Shown piece by piece: positions 17,615 to 27,060 of a DNA stretch of 62,420 nucleotides. The position numbers were made by a program, and so were the translations under genes. A model generated the notes under the pieces. The model was not told the origin of the DNA and did not search any database. It saw only the letters and a list, made by a program, of their open reading frames with translations. Source of the DNA: an uncultured Pelagibacteraceae bacterium (GTDB lineage: Bacteria; Pseudomonadota; Alphaproteobacteria; Pelagibacterales; Pelagibacteraceae); contig CACJLZ010000003.1 in NCBI GenBank assembly GCA_902594395.1, positions 1 through 62,420 of the forward strand. Direction: 5' to 3'. The first letter of the stretch is position 1, and the number at the start of each line of letters is the position of its first letter.

Positions 17615-18106
17615 ATGCTTATAATTGGTATAGATCCAGGTATTTCGGGCTCAATTTGTTTTTTTGAAGATGGAAAAATAATAGAAGTAATTGAAATGCC
17701 AGTAATGACAGAGGGTAAAAAAAATAAAAAACAAGTTAATGGCGCTCAAATTTATAACGAATTTTTAAAAAGAATTAATAATAAAGATGATGAGATTAGA
17801 GTTGTAATAGAACAAGTTTCTGCAATGCCAGGACAAGGGGTAACTAGTATGTTTAATTTTGGTCAGTCTTATGGGATTTTAAAAGGAATATGTTCTGCAA
17901 TGCAACTACCAATGTTTTTTGTGAGACCAGCTAAATGGAAAAAATATTTTAACTTAATTAATTCTCAAAAAGATGCTAGCAGAACAAGAGCAATTGAAAT
18001 ATTTCCTTATTTTTCAACACAACTTTCAAAAAAAAAAGATTCTAATAAAGCTGATGCTATTCTTATTGCAAGTTTTTACTATGAAACTCACCAAAAAGAG
18101 GATTAA
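17615..18106 (+). CDS. Divergent RuvC-like Holliday junction endonuclease
   Basis: 163 residues with an RNase H-like fold signature: GIDPG with D7, VVIEQV with E66, and C-terminal D142 and D147 (KADAILIA), a plausible catalytic tetrad. The middle (MPGQGVTSMFNFGQSYG, then RPAKWKK) resembles the RuvC-like proteins of phages and some plastids or bacteria more than classical RuvC. It occupies the position of ruvC after yebC, but ruvA and ruvB, normally next, are absent and tolQ follows after 52 bases. Resolvase activity is inferred from family and place. Confidence 0.8.
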   Translation: MLIIGIDPGISGSICFFEDGKIIEVIEMPVMTEGKKNKKQVNGAQIYNEFLKRINNKDDEIRVVIEQVSAMPGQGVTSMFNFGQSYGILKGICSAMQLPMFFVRPAKWKKYFNLINSQKDASRTRAIEIFPYFSTQLSKKKDSNKADAILIASFYYETHQKED

Positions 18107-18158
18107 TCGTAGATTTTTGAAGTCAAATTCATGACACATTTAAGTGTGAGAAGATCTT

Positions 18159-18833
18159 ATGGAAGCTGATATTTCATCACAAGCAGTTGGACTAGCATCA
18201 AGTGCTGACTTTTCACTAATGAACTTATTTCTAAGAGCAGATATAATTGTTAAATCAGTAATTATCATTCTTATTGCATGCTCAGTTTATTCATGGGCAG
18301 TAATCATTGAAAAATTTAAATTATTTAAAAAAATCAATCAAAGTTCAGAAGAATTTGAAACTAAGTTTTGGAATTCTAAATCTGCAGAGTCTTTTTACAA
18401 TAATCTTCCAGGAAATATAAATGATCCAATGGCCCTTATTTTTAAAGATGCTATGCACAATCTTCTTAAAAGAAGATCTAAAACAGATTTGAATGCTAGA
18501 ATGACTTCAATGTTAGAAACTGGAATAGAAAAACAAATGTCTAAAATTACAAAAGGATTTACTTTTTTGGCAACTGTTGGATCAACAGCGCCTTTTATAG
18601 GATTATTCGGGACTGTTTGGGGTATAATGAATTCTTTTCAATCAATTGCAATTTCAAGAAATACTAGTTTAGCAATTGTAGCACCAGGAATCGCAGAAGC
18701 TCTTTTCGCTACAGCATTGGGTTTGTTGGCAGCGATCCCTGCAGTAATTGCTTACAACAAATTTAATAATGACTCTTTAAAGTATTCCCAAAAATTAGAA
18801 AACTTTTCTAAAAGATTTTTAACAATTATTTAG
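18159..18833 (+). CDS. tolQ: Tol-Pal system protein TolQ
   Basis: 224 residues with three membrane helices (near 30-50, 130-155 and 165-190) and the MotA/TolQ/ExbB core GLFGTVWGIMNSF. With TolR it forms the inner-membrane proton-driven motor that energises TolA and keeps the outer membrane attached during division. It begins a complete tolQ-tolR-tolA-tolB-pal-cpoB operon. The 52-base gap upstream is the largest in this stretch and probably holds its promoter. Confidence 0.95.
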   Translation: MEADISSQAVGLASSADFSLMNLFLRADIIVKSVIIILIACSVYSWAVIIEKFKLFKKINQSSEEFETKFWNSKSAESFYNNLPGNINDPMALIFKDAMHNLLKRRSKTDLNARMTSMLETGIEKQMSKITKGFTFLATVGSTAPFIGLFGTVWGIMNSFQSIAISRNTSLAIVAPGIAEALFATALGLLAAIPAVIAYNKFNNDSLKYSQKLENFSKRFLTII

Positions 18834-18834
18834 A

Positions 18835-19251
18835 ATGGCATTTAAGTTAAATCGTTCATCAAAGGAACCAATGAGTGAAATAAATGTAACACCATTTGTA
18901 GATGTGATGTTAGTTTTATTAATTATTTTTATGGTAACAGCGCCTTTATTAACAGTAGGAGTTCAAGTTGATTTACCCGAAAGTTCAGCAGACTCTCTTC
19001 CAGAGGAACAAGAACCTTTAACTTTAACAATAAATTCAAAAGGTGAAATTTTCATACAAGAGTCAAAAGTTGAATATGAAAAAATTATTGCAAAAGTTTT
19101 AGCAGTTTCAAAAAATCGAACTGATACAAGAATTTATGTGAGAGGTGATAAAACAATTAATTATGGTAGAGTTCTTGAAATTATGGGGTTACTTTCAGGT
19201 TCAGGATTTACAAAAGTAGCATTAATTTCAGAACCTTACAAAGAAAGGTAA
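18835..19251 (+). CDS. tolR: Tol-Pal system protein TolR
   Basis: 138 residues. The single N-terminal helix contains the motor aspartate (INVTPFVDVMLVLLIIFMV in outline), followed by a periplasmic domain. It starts one base after the tolQ stop. The proton-carrying Asp in FVDVMLVLL is intact, so a working motor is expected. Confidence 0.95.
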   Translation: MAFKLNRSSKEPMSEINVTPFVDVMLVLLIIFMVTAPLLTVGVQVDLPESSADSLPEEQEPLTLTINSKGEIFIQESKVEYEKIIAKVLAVSKNRTDTRIYVRGDKTINYGRVLEIMGLLSGSGFTKVALISEPYKER

Positions 19252-19258
19252 TTTTTTT

Positions 19259-20068
19259 GTGAATAGGAGTATTGCAATTTCCTCTGTTTTACACCTATTT
19301 GTAATTTTTTTAACAGCAATGAGCCTTCCTTTTTTATCAAAAAAACCAATTGATCTTCCACCAATTGTATCAGTAGAATTAATTCAAATAACTGAAAAAA
19401 CAAATATTCCATTTGCTCCTAAAGCAAAAAAAATAATTGAAAAAGCAAAAGAGAAAGAAAAAAAATTAGTATCAGAACAAGCTCCTCCGAAAAAAGTGAA
19501 GAAAATAAAACCAGATGCTGTACCAATGCCGGAGGATAAAATAAAGAAAGTTGAAAAAATAAAAGAAGATAAACAAAATCCTGAAAAAATTGACAATGAG
19601 GTTAAACAAGTATCAGAATTTGAAAAAGAGGAATTGTTCGATCCAAATAATATTGCATCTTTAATCGACAAATCTAAAGAGAGTAAAGCAGAAACTTTAA
19701 AGAAAAATCCAGATTTAAGCCAAGATCAAAACAAAAATTTTGAGAACACAGGTTTATCTTTGAGTGAAGAGGATGCATTAAAAGCACAAATTTTTGGTTG
19801 TTGGAGCATCCCACTCGGATTACCATACAATGAAAATTTACTTGTCAGAATAAAACTCGAATTAAAACCTGACGGATCAGTGGTTAAGTCAGAGATTTTA
19901 GATCATGCAAGAATGAATAAACCAGGACAAGGTTTTTACAAAGTATTAGCAGAAAGTGCTTTAAGAGCTATTAAATTATGTCAGCCTTTAAGAGTTCCCA
20001 GTACCGGCTACGAAAGATGGAAGGAATTACAATTAAATTTTGATGCAAGAGAAATGTTAGAAGGTTAA
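19259..20068 (+). CDS. tolA: TolA-like linker protein
   Basis: 269 residues from a GTG start 7 bases after tolR. An N-terminal membrane helix (residues 5-25) is followed by a Lys/Glu/Pro-rich extended region to about 160 and a compact C-terminal domain with two cysteines (CWSIP and IKLCQPL). This is TolA architecture: a periplasm-spanning arm that connects TolQR to Pal and TolB. The middle domain is much shorter than in enteric bacteria and has few alanines, reflecting A+T pressure. Gene order supports the call strongly. Confidence 0.9.
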   Translation: MNRSIAISSVLHLFVIFLTAMSLPFLSKKPIDLPPIVSVELIQITEKTNIPFAPKAKKIIEKAKEKEKKLVSEQAPPKKVKKIKPDAVPMPEDKIKKVEKIKEDKQNPEKIDNEVKQVSEFEKEELFDPNNIASLIDKSKESKAETLKKNPDLSQDQNKNFENTGLSLSEEDALKAQIFGCWSIPLGLPYNENLLVRIKLELKPDGSVVKSEILDHARMNKPGQGFYKVLAESALRAIKLCQPLRVPSTGYERWKELQLNFDAREMLEG

Positions 20069-20084
20069 TATAAATAATAAAAAA

Positions 20085-21425
20085 ATGAAGAATATTTTAA
20101 TTACTTTAATCATAATCTTAATACCAGTTAAATCATTTGGTTTAATAGAGGTTGATATTACCAGGGGTAATTTAAATCCATTGCCTGTTGCAGTATCACC
20201 GTTATCTATTGATGAAAAATCAAGACAAAATTTTGAGAATATTCTTAAGAAAAAAAATATCGGTTCAGAAATATCTTTAATCGTAGAAAATAATTTAAGA
20301 ATTTCCGGTTTATTTAATCCATTAAATAAAGATGCGTTTTTGCAAGAACCAGATATTGCAAATTTAAAGCCTAGATTTGAAGATTGGAACTTAATTAAAG
20401 CTCAGGCTTTGATTACTGGAAAAGTTACTTATGTGGAGGATAAACTAAGAGTAGAATTTAGATTGTGGGATGTGCTAGCAGGTAAAGAAATGATGGCACT
20501 AGCATTTACAACTGTTCCAAATAATTGGAGACGGGTTGGTCATATCATCACTGATAAAGTTTATGAGAGATTGACTGGTGAAAAAGGTTACTTTGATACA
20601 AGAATAATTTATGTTGCAGAAGAGGGACCTAAAACTCAAAGAGTAAAAAAATTAGCAATCATGGACCAAGATGGTGCCAACAATAAATTTTTAACATTAG
20701 GAAATGAACTTGTTTTAACTCCAAGATTTAATCCAACTAGTCAAATGGTTACTTATCTTTCATATTTTAGAAATTTGCCAAGGGTTTATTTATTAGATAT
20801 TGAGACTGGAACACAAGAAGTTGTTGGAGACTTTCCTGGCATGACTTTTGCACCAAGGTTTTCGCCAGATGGAAAAAAAATAATTATGAGTTTTGCCAAA
20901 GATGGTAATTCTGAAATTTATACAATGGATTTAGAAAATAGAATTGTAGAAAAAATCACTAATCATCCATCTATAGATACATCACCTTCATATTCTCCAG
21001 ATGGAAAATTTATTTCTTTTAACTCTGACAGAAGTGGTTATCAACAAATCTATGTGATGAAAAGTGATGGAAGTAACGTTAAAAGAATTTCTTTTGGTAA
21101 AGGAATCTATGGTACTCCAGTTTGGTCTCCAAGAGGAGATTTAATTGCATTTACAAAACTACATAAAGGAAAATTTTATATTGGTGTTATGAGAACAGAT
21201 GGAAGTGGAGAAAGACTATTAACTGAAAATTTTTACCAAGAAGCTCCATCCTGGTCTCCAAATGGAAGAGTATTGATTTTTTATAGAGAGACTAAAACAG
21301 ATTCTAAAGGAAAGGGTTTTTCTGCAAAATTGTGGTCTATAGATTTAACTGGGTATAATGAGAGACAGGTTCCGACCCCAACCGATGGATCTGACCCATC
21401 ATGGTCATCTTTATTAAGTAATTAA
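20085..21425 (+). CDS. tolB: Tol-Pal periplasmic protein TolB
   Basis: 446 residues with a cleavable signal peptide (about 1-19, ending SFG), an N-terminal alpha/beta domain, and a six-bladed beta-propeller of PD40 repeats from about 210 ([38 protein letters not shown]). It binds Pal and TolA in the periplasm. The reading frame is complete and of the usual length. Confidence 0.96.
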   Translation: MKNILITLIIILIPVKSFGLIEVDITRGNLNPLPVAVSPLSIDEKSRQNFENILKKKNIGSEISLIVENNLRISGLFNPLNKDAFLQEPDIANLKPRFEDWNLIKAQALITGKVTYVEDKLRVEFRLWDVLAGKEMMALAFTTVPNNWRRVGHIITDKVYERLTGEKGYFDTRIIYVAEEGPKTQRVKKLAIMDQDGANNKFLTLGNELVLTPRFNPTSQMVTYLSYFRNLPRVYLLDIETGTQEVVGDFPGMTFAPRFSPDGKKIIMSFAKDGNSEIYTMDLENRIVEKITNHPSIDTSPSYSPDGKFISFNSDRSGYQQIYVMKSDGSNVKRISFGKGIYGTPVWSPRGDLIAFTKLHKGKFYIGVMRTDGSGERLLTENFYQEAPSWSPNGRVLIFYRETKTDSKGKGFSAKLWSIDLTGYNERQVPTPTDGSDPSWSSLLSN

Positions 21426-21500
21426 TAATTAATTCGCTTGATTTTTAGCCTTGAAAGATCTAATTAGTTGTGAAAATATAAGATTAAAGAAATATTGATC

Positions 21501-21506
21501 AAGGAG
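21501..21506 (+). promoter_or_regulatory. Strong ribosome binding site of pal
   Basis: AAGGAG stands 5 bases before the pal ATG. Few genes in the window have so clear a Shine-Dalgarno sequence, and this agrees with Pal being an abundant lipoprotein. It also fixes the start at 21512. Confidence 0.75.
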
Positions 21507-21511
21507 TAACA

Positions 21512-21991
21512 ATGAAATTAAGCAAAATTCTTAAAAATGGATTTTTAATAATAGTTGCATGTTTAGCACTTTCTGCATGTGCTACATCTAAAAAAACTAC
21601 AGGACAAATGCAAGGTGATGTTTATACTGGAACTGATACAGTTGAATACTTAGCTTCAGGTGTTCCTGATAGAGTATTTTTTGCAACTAATGAGTCAGTA
21701 CTAACTACTGCATCAAGAGAAACACTTAGAAAACAAGCTGCATGGTTAAGAAAAAATTCTAAAATTACAATTGTTTTAGAAGGACATGCTGACGAAAGAG
21801 GAACAAGAGAATATAACTTAGCATTAGGCGAAAGAAGAGCTAATGCAACTAAAGATTATTTAATGACTTACGGTATATCTTCTGACAGAATTTCAGTTTT
21901 AAGTTATGGTAAGGAAAGACCAGTTGACTCTGGGTCTAATCCGTTAGCTTGGTCAAAAAACAGAAGATCTGTTACTGTAAAAGCAAATTAA
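21512..21991 (+). CDS. pal: Peptidoglycan-associated lipoprotein Pal
   Basis: 159 residues. The signal peptide ends in the lipobox LSAC (Cys22). An OmpA-like peptidoglycan-binding domain follows, with FATNES, EGHADERGTREYNLALGERRA in outline and the C-terminal NRRSVTV. It anchors the outer membrane to peptidoglycan. It has its own 86-base upstream gap and a perfect terminator behind it, so part of its expression may be monocistronic. Confidence 0.97.
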   Translation: MKLSKILKNGFLIIVACLALSACATSKKTTGQMQGDVYTGTDTVEYLASGVPDRVFFATNESVLTTASRETLRKQAAWLRKNSKITIVLEGHADERGTREYNLALGERRANATKDYLMTYGISSDRISVLSYGKERPVDSGSNPLAWSKNRRSVTVKAN

Positions 21992-22008
21992 ATACTCAAT
22001 TAATATTT

Positions 22009-22049
22009 AAGACCTCTTAAATTTAAATGATTTAAGAGGTCTTTTTTTT
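22009..22049 (+). terminator. Rho-independent terminator after pal
   Basis: GACCTCTTAAAT (22011-22022) and its exact reverse complement (22030-22041) form a perfect 12-bp stem with a 7-base loop, extended by two A-T pairs and followed by eight Ts. It is one of only two strong intrinsic terminators I found in the window and separates pal from cpoB. Confidence 0.93.
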
Positions 22050-22077
22050 GCCATTATTTTAGACATAACCTAATAAC

Positions 22078-23067
22078 ATGAAATACTTAAAAGTATTATT
22101 TAAATGCAAACTTTTTTTGTTTTTCAATTTTTTAGTTTATTTTCCTTCCCTCGCTGAAAACCATAATATTTACGATACACTTGAGATAATTAAAAAAGAT
22201 TTAAAAACTTTAGAAAAGGCTGTTTATACCAATTCAAGTGAATTCAATAATACAAACTCAACTTCATCAAATCTAGACAGCAACTCTGAAGATGTACTTA
22301 CAAGACACTTGTTAAAATTATCTGAAATTGAAAATCAATTTCAAGAACTTACAAATAAATTTGAGGAAATAAATTTTAAATTAGACAAGTTATCAAATAG
22401 ACTTTCAAAAGTTCAATCAGATAATCAGTTAAGATTTCAAGATTTAGAAACTACTTTATCAAATGGCGAAACTATTAATTTGAATTCAAAAAAAAGTTCA
22501 GAGTCAGATACAGAAATTTTACCAGGCTCATCTCAACCACAAGACTTAGGGTCAATTTCTTATAAAGATAATTCTACAAGCGATACGACTCAGAAAATAC
22601 AATCAGTTGAAACGACTGCCACAATCGTTACCGAAACATTTCAAGCAGAGGAAAAAATTTTACCAGATGTATCAGCGTCTAAGCAGTATGAGTTTGCCAC
22701 AAGTTTTTTAAAAGTGGGAGATTACCCCACTGCTGAAAGAGCATTTAGAGAATTTGTAATTTCCAATCCTGATCATAAGTTGGCAGGAAATGCACAATAT
22801 TGGTATGCCGAAACGTTTAGAATCAGACAATTATATACCGATGCTGCATCAGCTTATCTGGAAGGTTATCAAAAATATCCAAAAGGAGAAAAAGCTCCTA
22901 TTAATTTATTAAAGCTAGGTGTATCAATGATACAGATTGGAGAAAAAGATCAAGGCTGTAAGATGATTAGTGGTGTTGAAAAACAATACCCAGATGCAAA
23001 TCAGTCTGTAATTCAAAAAGCAAAGTATGAGTCTCAAAAATTTGAGTGTAAGAAAAAAAATTCCTAA
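22078..23067 (+). CDS. cpoB: Cell division coordinator CpoB (YbgF)
   Basis: 329 residues: signal peptide (about 1-26), an N-terminal coiled coil (residues 30-130), a Ser/Thr/Gln-rich linker, and a C-terminal TPR domain from about 200 (YEFATSFLKVGDYPTAERAF, then two more repeats). CpoB couples the Tol system to peptidoglycan synthesis during division. It follows pal as in most proteobacteria but lies beyond the terminator. The 3' end overlaps the start of tilS. Confidence 0.9.
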   Translation: MKYLKVLFKCKLFLFFNFLVYFPSLAENHNIYDTLEIIKKDLKTLEKAVYTNSSEFNNTNSTSSNLDSNSEDVLTRHLLKLSEIENQFQELTNKFEEINFKLDKLSNRLSKVQSDNQLRFQDLETTLSNGETINLNSKKSSESDTEILPGSSQPQDLGSISYKDNSTSDTTQKIQSVETTATIVTETFQAEEKILPDVSASKQYEFATSFLKVGDYPTAERAFREFVISNPDHKLAGNAQYWYAETFRIRQLYTDAASAYLEGYQKYPKGEKAPINLLKLGVSMIQIGEKDQGCKMISGVEKQYPDANQSVIQKAKYESQKFECKKKNS

Positions 23068-24055
23068 AATCTACAAATCAAGACTTTTAAACCAAAGAGT
23101 AAATCAAATTTTTAATAAATTTGAAAAGTCATTCAAAATAGATACTAATTTTATAGTCGCTGTATCGGGGGGGACAGATAGTTTAGCTTTAGCCTTTTTA
23201 ACTAAAGTATATGCTTTAAAAAAAAATCTAAATCCAAAGTTTTTTATTGTAGATCATAAGCTAAGAAAAGAGTCTACTTATGAGGCCCGTAAAGTAAAAA
23301 AAATTCTTAAATCTTTAAAAATAAATTCTCATGTTCTTACCTGGAATGGGAAAAAACCCAAGAATAATATTCAATCTTTAGCTAGAAGTAAAAGATATGA
23401 GCTTTTGCTCTCTAAATGCAAAAAGCTTAAAATCACTAACTTAATTTTAGGTCATCACATGGATGATTTGATCGAAAACTTTTTTTTAAGAATGGCTAGG
23501 GGAAGTGGCTTAAAAGGACTTGTATCACTTGGGACTAATACTCAAATTGAAAATATAAATTTAATTAGACCTTTAATAAAATTTGACAAAAAAGACCTAA
23601 TATTTTTATCTAAATTTATATTCAATTTTTATGTGGATGATCCTTCTAATAATGATGTTAAATTTAATAGAATAAAAGTAAGAAACTTAATTAAAGAATT
23701 TGAGGATTTTGGACTTGATAAGAAAAAATTTCAATTAACAATAGAAAATTTAAAAGAGTCTGATAAATCAATAAAGTTTTATGTTGAAAAGAATAAGAGA
23801 GAAAACTCACTTTTTAACTATAAAAAAGAGGAACTAATATTAAAAGAAAACTTTTTTGATAATTCACACGAAGTCGCTTTGAGGTCCTTATCAGATTTAA
23901 TTCATTTTGTGGGAAAGAAGCCAAATTTTGTAAGAGGTAAAAAAATAGAGAATATTTTGAATAAAATTAGAGAGAGGAAACTTAGAAAAGAAACATTGGG
24001 AGGATGCGTCATTAAGATGGTAAATCATACTGTGATTTTGACAAAAGAAGGCTAA
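23027..24055 (+). CDS. tilS: tRNA(Ile)-lysidine synthase
   Basis: 342 residues with the PP-loop ATPase motif SGGTDS at 47-52 and the downstream LGHHMDDLIENFFLRMARGSG in outline. TilS converts C34 of the CAU-anticodon tRNA-Ile to lysidine so that it reads AUA, a very frequent codon in this A+T-rich DNA. The ATG start overlaps cpoB by 41 bases; a TTG at 23042 would shorten that, so the first five residues are uncertain. The C-terminal domain is shorter than in E. coli. Confidence 0.92.
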   Translation: MSLKNLSVRKKIPKIYKSRLLNQRVNQIFNKFEKSFKIDTNFIVAVSGGTDSLALAFLTKVYALKKNLNPKFFIVDHKLRKESTYEARKVKKILKSLKINSHVLTWNGKKPKNNIQSLARSKRYELLLSKCKKLKITNLILGHHMDDLIENFFLRMARGSGLKGLVSLGTNTQIENINLIRPLIKFDKKDLIFLSKFIFNFYVDDPSNNDVKFNRIKVRNLIKEFEDFGLDKKKFQLTIENLKESDKSIKFYVEKNKRENSLFNYKKEELILKENFFDNSHEVALRSLSDLIHFVGKKPNFVRGKKIENILNKIRERKLRKETLGGCVIKMVNHTVILTKEG

Positions 24056-24097
24056 AAATAGACTTGTTAAATTAATAATAATTCTTATCTTATAGGC

Positions 24098-25999
24098 ATG
24101 AATTTTAAAAACTTAGCAATGTGGGCAATAATCGTTTTTTTAACGATTGGTCTGTACAATATGTTTAAGAGTCCTCAATCAAACATTAGAAGTTCTAATG
24201 AGGTAATTTTCTCAGAATTTTTGGAGTCTGTAGAACAAGGAGAGGTATTAAAAGTTGAGATTCAAGGAAACAATATAAATGGTGTGTATGCTAATGGTAA
24301 AAGCTTTAAAACTTATTCACCGAATGATCCTAATTTGATAGAAAAACTTTCTGAGAAGGGTGTAAGTATATCTGCGGCACCTTTAGAAGAAAAGATGCCT
24401 TCATTATTTGGTGTCCTACTTTCATGGTTTCCAATGTTATTGTTAATAGCAGTTTGGATTTTCTTTATGAGACAAATGCAAGGCGGTAAAGGTGGAGCAA
24501 TGGGCTTTGGAAGATCTAAAGCAAAAATGATGAATGAAATGAAAGGCAAAGTAACCTTTAATGATGTTGCAGGAGTAGAAGAAGCAAAAGAGGAAGTTGA
24601 AGAAATTGTTGAGTTTTTAAAAGATCCAAAAAAATTTAGTAGGTTGGGTGGAAAAATACCTAGAGGTGCACTTCTTGTCGGTCCGCCAGGTACAGGTAAA
24701 ACTTTATTAGCTAGGGCAATTGCTGGTGAAGCAGGTGTTCCTTTCTTTACTATATCTGGGTCAGATTTTGTAGAAATGTTCGTTGGTGTGGGAGCATCAA
24801 GAGTGAGAGACATGTTCGAACAAGGAAAAAAAAATTCTCCTTGTATAATTTTTATTGATGAAATTGACGCTGTTGGAAGAAGTCGAGGCGCAGGTCTAGG
24901 CGGAGGTAACGATGAAAGAGAACAAACCCTTAATCAGCTTCTTGTTGAGATGGATGGTTTTGACACTAATGAAGGTGTCATTATAATTGCAGCAACAAAC
25001 AGGCCAGATGTTCTTGATCCTGCGTTATTAAGACCTGGAAGATTTGATAGACAAGTTGTAGTTTCTAATCCAGATATAATTGGAAGAGAAAAAATCCTTA
25101 AAGTACATGTTAAAAAGATCAAGATGGCTCCTGATGTAAATTTGAGAACTATAGCAAGAGGAACTCCTGGATTTTCGGGTGCTGATCTTGCTAATTTAGT
25201 AAATGAGTCTGCATTATTAGCAGCTAGAAAAAATAAAAGAATTGTTACTTTAAATGAATTTGAAGATGCAAAAGATAAAGTAATGATGGGAGCTGAAAGA
25301 CGATCAATGGTTATGACTGAAGATGAAAAGAAATTAACAGCATATCATGAAGGCGGACATGCTTTAGTTTCTTTTAATATGCCTAGTTACGATCCAATAC
25401 ATAAAGCAACTATTATACCAAGAGGTCGAGCTTTAGGAATGGTAATGAATTTACCTGAAAGAGACAAACATGGTCATTCAATCAAATACTTGAAAGCAAG
25501 ATTAGCAGTCTGTTTCGGAGGAAGAGTGGCAGAGGAAGTAATTTTTGGAAAAGATAATATTTCAACGGGTGCAGGTGGAGGAAGTGGTTCAGATATAAAT
25601 CAAGCAACTCAACTTGCGAGAGCCATGGTTACAAAATACGGAATGAGTGAAGAAATGGGTCCAGTTGAGTATGGTGAAAATCAAGAAGAAGTTTTCCTAG
25701 GAAGATCTGTAACTCAAACACAATCAGTTTCTGAGGAAGTGGCTCAAAAGATAGATAAAGAAATTAGAAAATTAGTTGATGAGGGCTATAACAAAGCTAA
25801 AGAGATATTAACCGAAAAAATTGATGATTTGCATAAAATTGCAAAAGCTCTCATGACATATGAAACATTAACAGGTGAAGAAATCGAAAATATAATTACT
25901 AAAAATATATACCCTGCTGATAAACAAGATCTAAAAGTTGACGATGATAAGAGCTCCGCTTTAGGTGCAATGGGACTTAAACCTAAAATTGTTCATTAA
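24098..25999 (+). CDS. ftsH: ATP-dependent zinc metalloprotease FtsH
   Basis: 633 residues: membrane helix 1 at 8-22, a periplasmic loop, helix 2 at 109-124, an AAA+ domain with Walker A GPPGTGKT at 195-202 and Walker [10 protein letters not shown] near 252, then the protease domain with HEGGH at 417-421. The zinc-binding HExxH is intact, but the usual HEAGH is HEGGH. It degrades misfolded membrane proteins and regulators such as sigma-32 from the inner membrane, and rpoH lies 5 kb downstream. Confidence 0.97.
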   Translation: MNFKNLAMWAIIVFLTIGLYNMFKSPQSNIRSSNEVIFSEFLESVEQGEVLKVEIQGNNINGVYANGKSFKTYSPNDPNLIEKLSEKGVSISAAPLEEKMPSLFGVLLSWFPMLLLIAVWIFFMRQMQGGKGGAMGFGRSKAKMMNEMKGKVTFNDVAGVEEAKEEVEEIVEFLKDPKKFSRLGGKIPRGALLVGPPGTGKTLLARAIAGEAGVPFFTISGSDFVEMFVGVGASRVRDMFEQGKKNSPCIIFIDEIDAVGRSRGAGLGGGNDEREQTLNQLLVEMDGFDTNEGVIIIAATNRPDVLDPALLRPGRFDRQVVVSNPDIIGREKILKVHVKKIKMAPDVNLRTIARGTPGFSGADLANLVNESALLAARKNKRIVTLNEFEDAKDKVMMGAERRSMVMTEDEKKLTAYHEGGHALVSFNMPSYDPIHKATIIPRGRALGMVMNLPERDKHGHSIKYLKARLAVCFGGRVAEEVIFGKDNISTGAGGGSGSDINQATQLARAMVTKYGMSEEMGPVEYGENQEEVFLGRSVTQTQSVSEEVAQKIDKEIRKLVDEGYNKAKEILTEKIDDLHKIAKALMTYETLTGEEIENIITKNIYPADKQDLKVDDDKSSALGAMGLKPKIVH

Positions 26000-26004
26000 T
26001 TTTA

Positions 26005-27060
26005 ATGTCTAGACATTACACAAGATTGTGTAATTTCTACTATGGAAATAGCTCAAAAAAATTAGTTAATAGAAATAAAACTATACCACTTAATGGAATA
26101 AAAGAAATTTCATTTGATCAAATAGAGATAATAACTAGAAACTCAAAAAAAAAGATATTTGTTAATCAAATAAAATATTTGCCTAAATTAATTAGAAGAA
26201 AAATTTATTCCGATTTAAAAAAAATTAAATCAAAAAAAAAAAATTTTTCAAATTTAAATTTTGCAAAGATACCTAATATAATGGGTGTATTAAATTTAAC
26301 ACCTGATAGCTTTTCAGATGGTGGAAAATTTAATTCAAAAAAAAAAGGAATTAATCATGCGATTAGTTTACTCAACTGTGGTGCCAATTTGATTGATATT
26401 GGTGGTGAGTCAACAAGGCCAGGATCAAAAGTAATTAGAGAAAATTTAGAATGGCAAAGAATTGAAAAAATTTTAAAATCATTAATTAAGAAAAAAATAC
26501 CAATTTCCTTAGATACAAGAAAGTCTAAAATTATGAGCAGAGGAATAAATTTAGGAGTAAAATTAATTAATGATGTCTCAGGATTAGAATTTGACACTCA
26601 AACTTTAAATATATTAAAGAAATATAAAGTACCATTTGTAATTCAGCATTCACAAGGAACTCCTGAAAATATGCAAAAAAATCCTAGATATAAAAATGAG
26701 TTGCTAGACATATACGATTTTTTTGAAAAAAAAATAAAACTTCTAAGATTGAAGGGTATTAAGCATAATAAAATTATTCTAGATCCTGGTATTGGTTTTG
26801 GAAAAAATTTGAAACATAATATGATTTTGATACGCAATATTTCTATTTTCCATTCTCTTGGTTTTCCTATACTTGTAGGCAATTCAAGAAAAAGATTTAT
26901 TAAGGAGATATCTGGAAAAAATGATAGTGAATTCAGAAATGGGGGAACAATAGCTTCATCAATATATCTTATGATGCAAGGTGTTCAAATTTTAAGAATT
27001 CACGATGTTAATGAAACAATACAAGGCTTAAAGATCTTTAAGAATATAATAAATAATTAA
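26005..27060 (+). CDS. folP: Dihydropteroate synthase
   Basis: 351 residues. The catalytic barrel starts near residue 93 with MGVLNLTPDSFSDGG and continues with IGGESTRPGS, a DVSG motif and PILVGNSRKRF, all FolP signatures. It condenses the pterin pyrophosphate with p-aminobenzoate. The 90-residue N-terminal region exceeds the enteric enzyme, but similar extensions occur in alphaproteobacterial FolP. Inside it is a run of 12 consecutive A residues (26232-26243), a slippage-prone tract. It starts 5 bases after ftsH and overlaps glmM by 1. Confidence 0.92.
   Translation: MSRHYTRLCNFYYGNSSKKLVNRNKTIPLNGIKEISFDQIEIITRNSKKKIFVNQIKYLPKLIRRKIYSDLKKIKSKKKNFSNLNFAKIPNIMGVLNLTPDSFSDGGKFNSKKKGINHAISLLNCGANLIDIGGESTRPGSKVIRENLEWQRIEKILKSLIKKKIPISLDTRKSKIMSRGINLGVKLINDVSGLEFDTQTLNILKKYKVPFVIQHSQGTPENMQKNPRYKNELLDIYDFFEKKIKLLRLKGIKHNKIILDPGIGFGKNLKHNMILIRNISIFHSLGFPILVGNSRKRFIKEISGKNDSEFRNGGTIASSIYLMMQGVQILRIHDVNETIQGLKIFKNIINN

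Noticed and set aside
24098..25999. HEGGH in place of HEAGH in FtsH as a sign of an inactive protease.
   Set aside because: Both zinc histidines and the catalytic Glu of HExxH are present, and Ala to Gly is conservative. Activity is expected.
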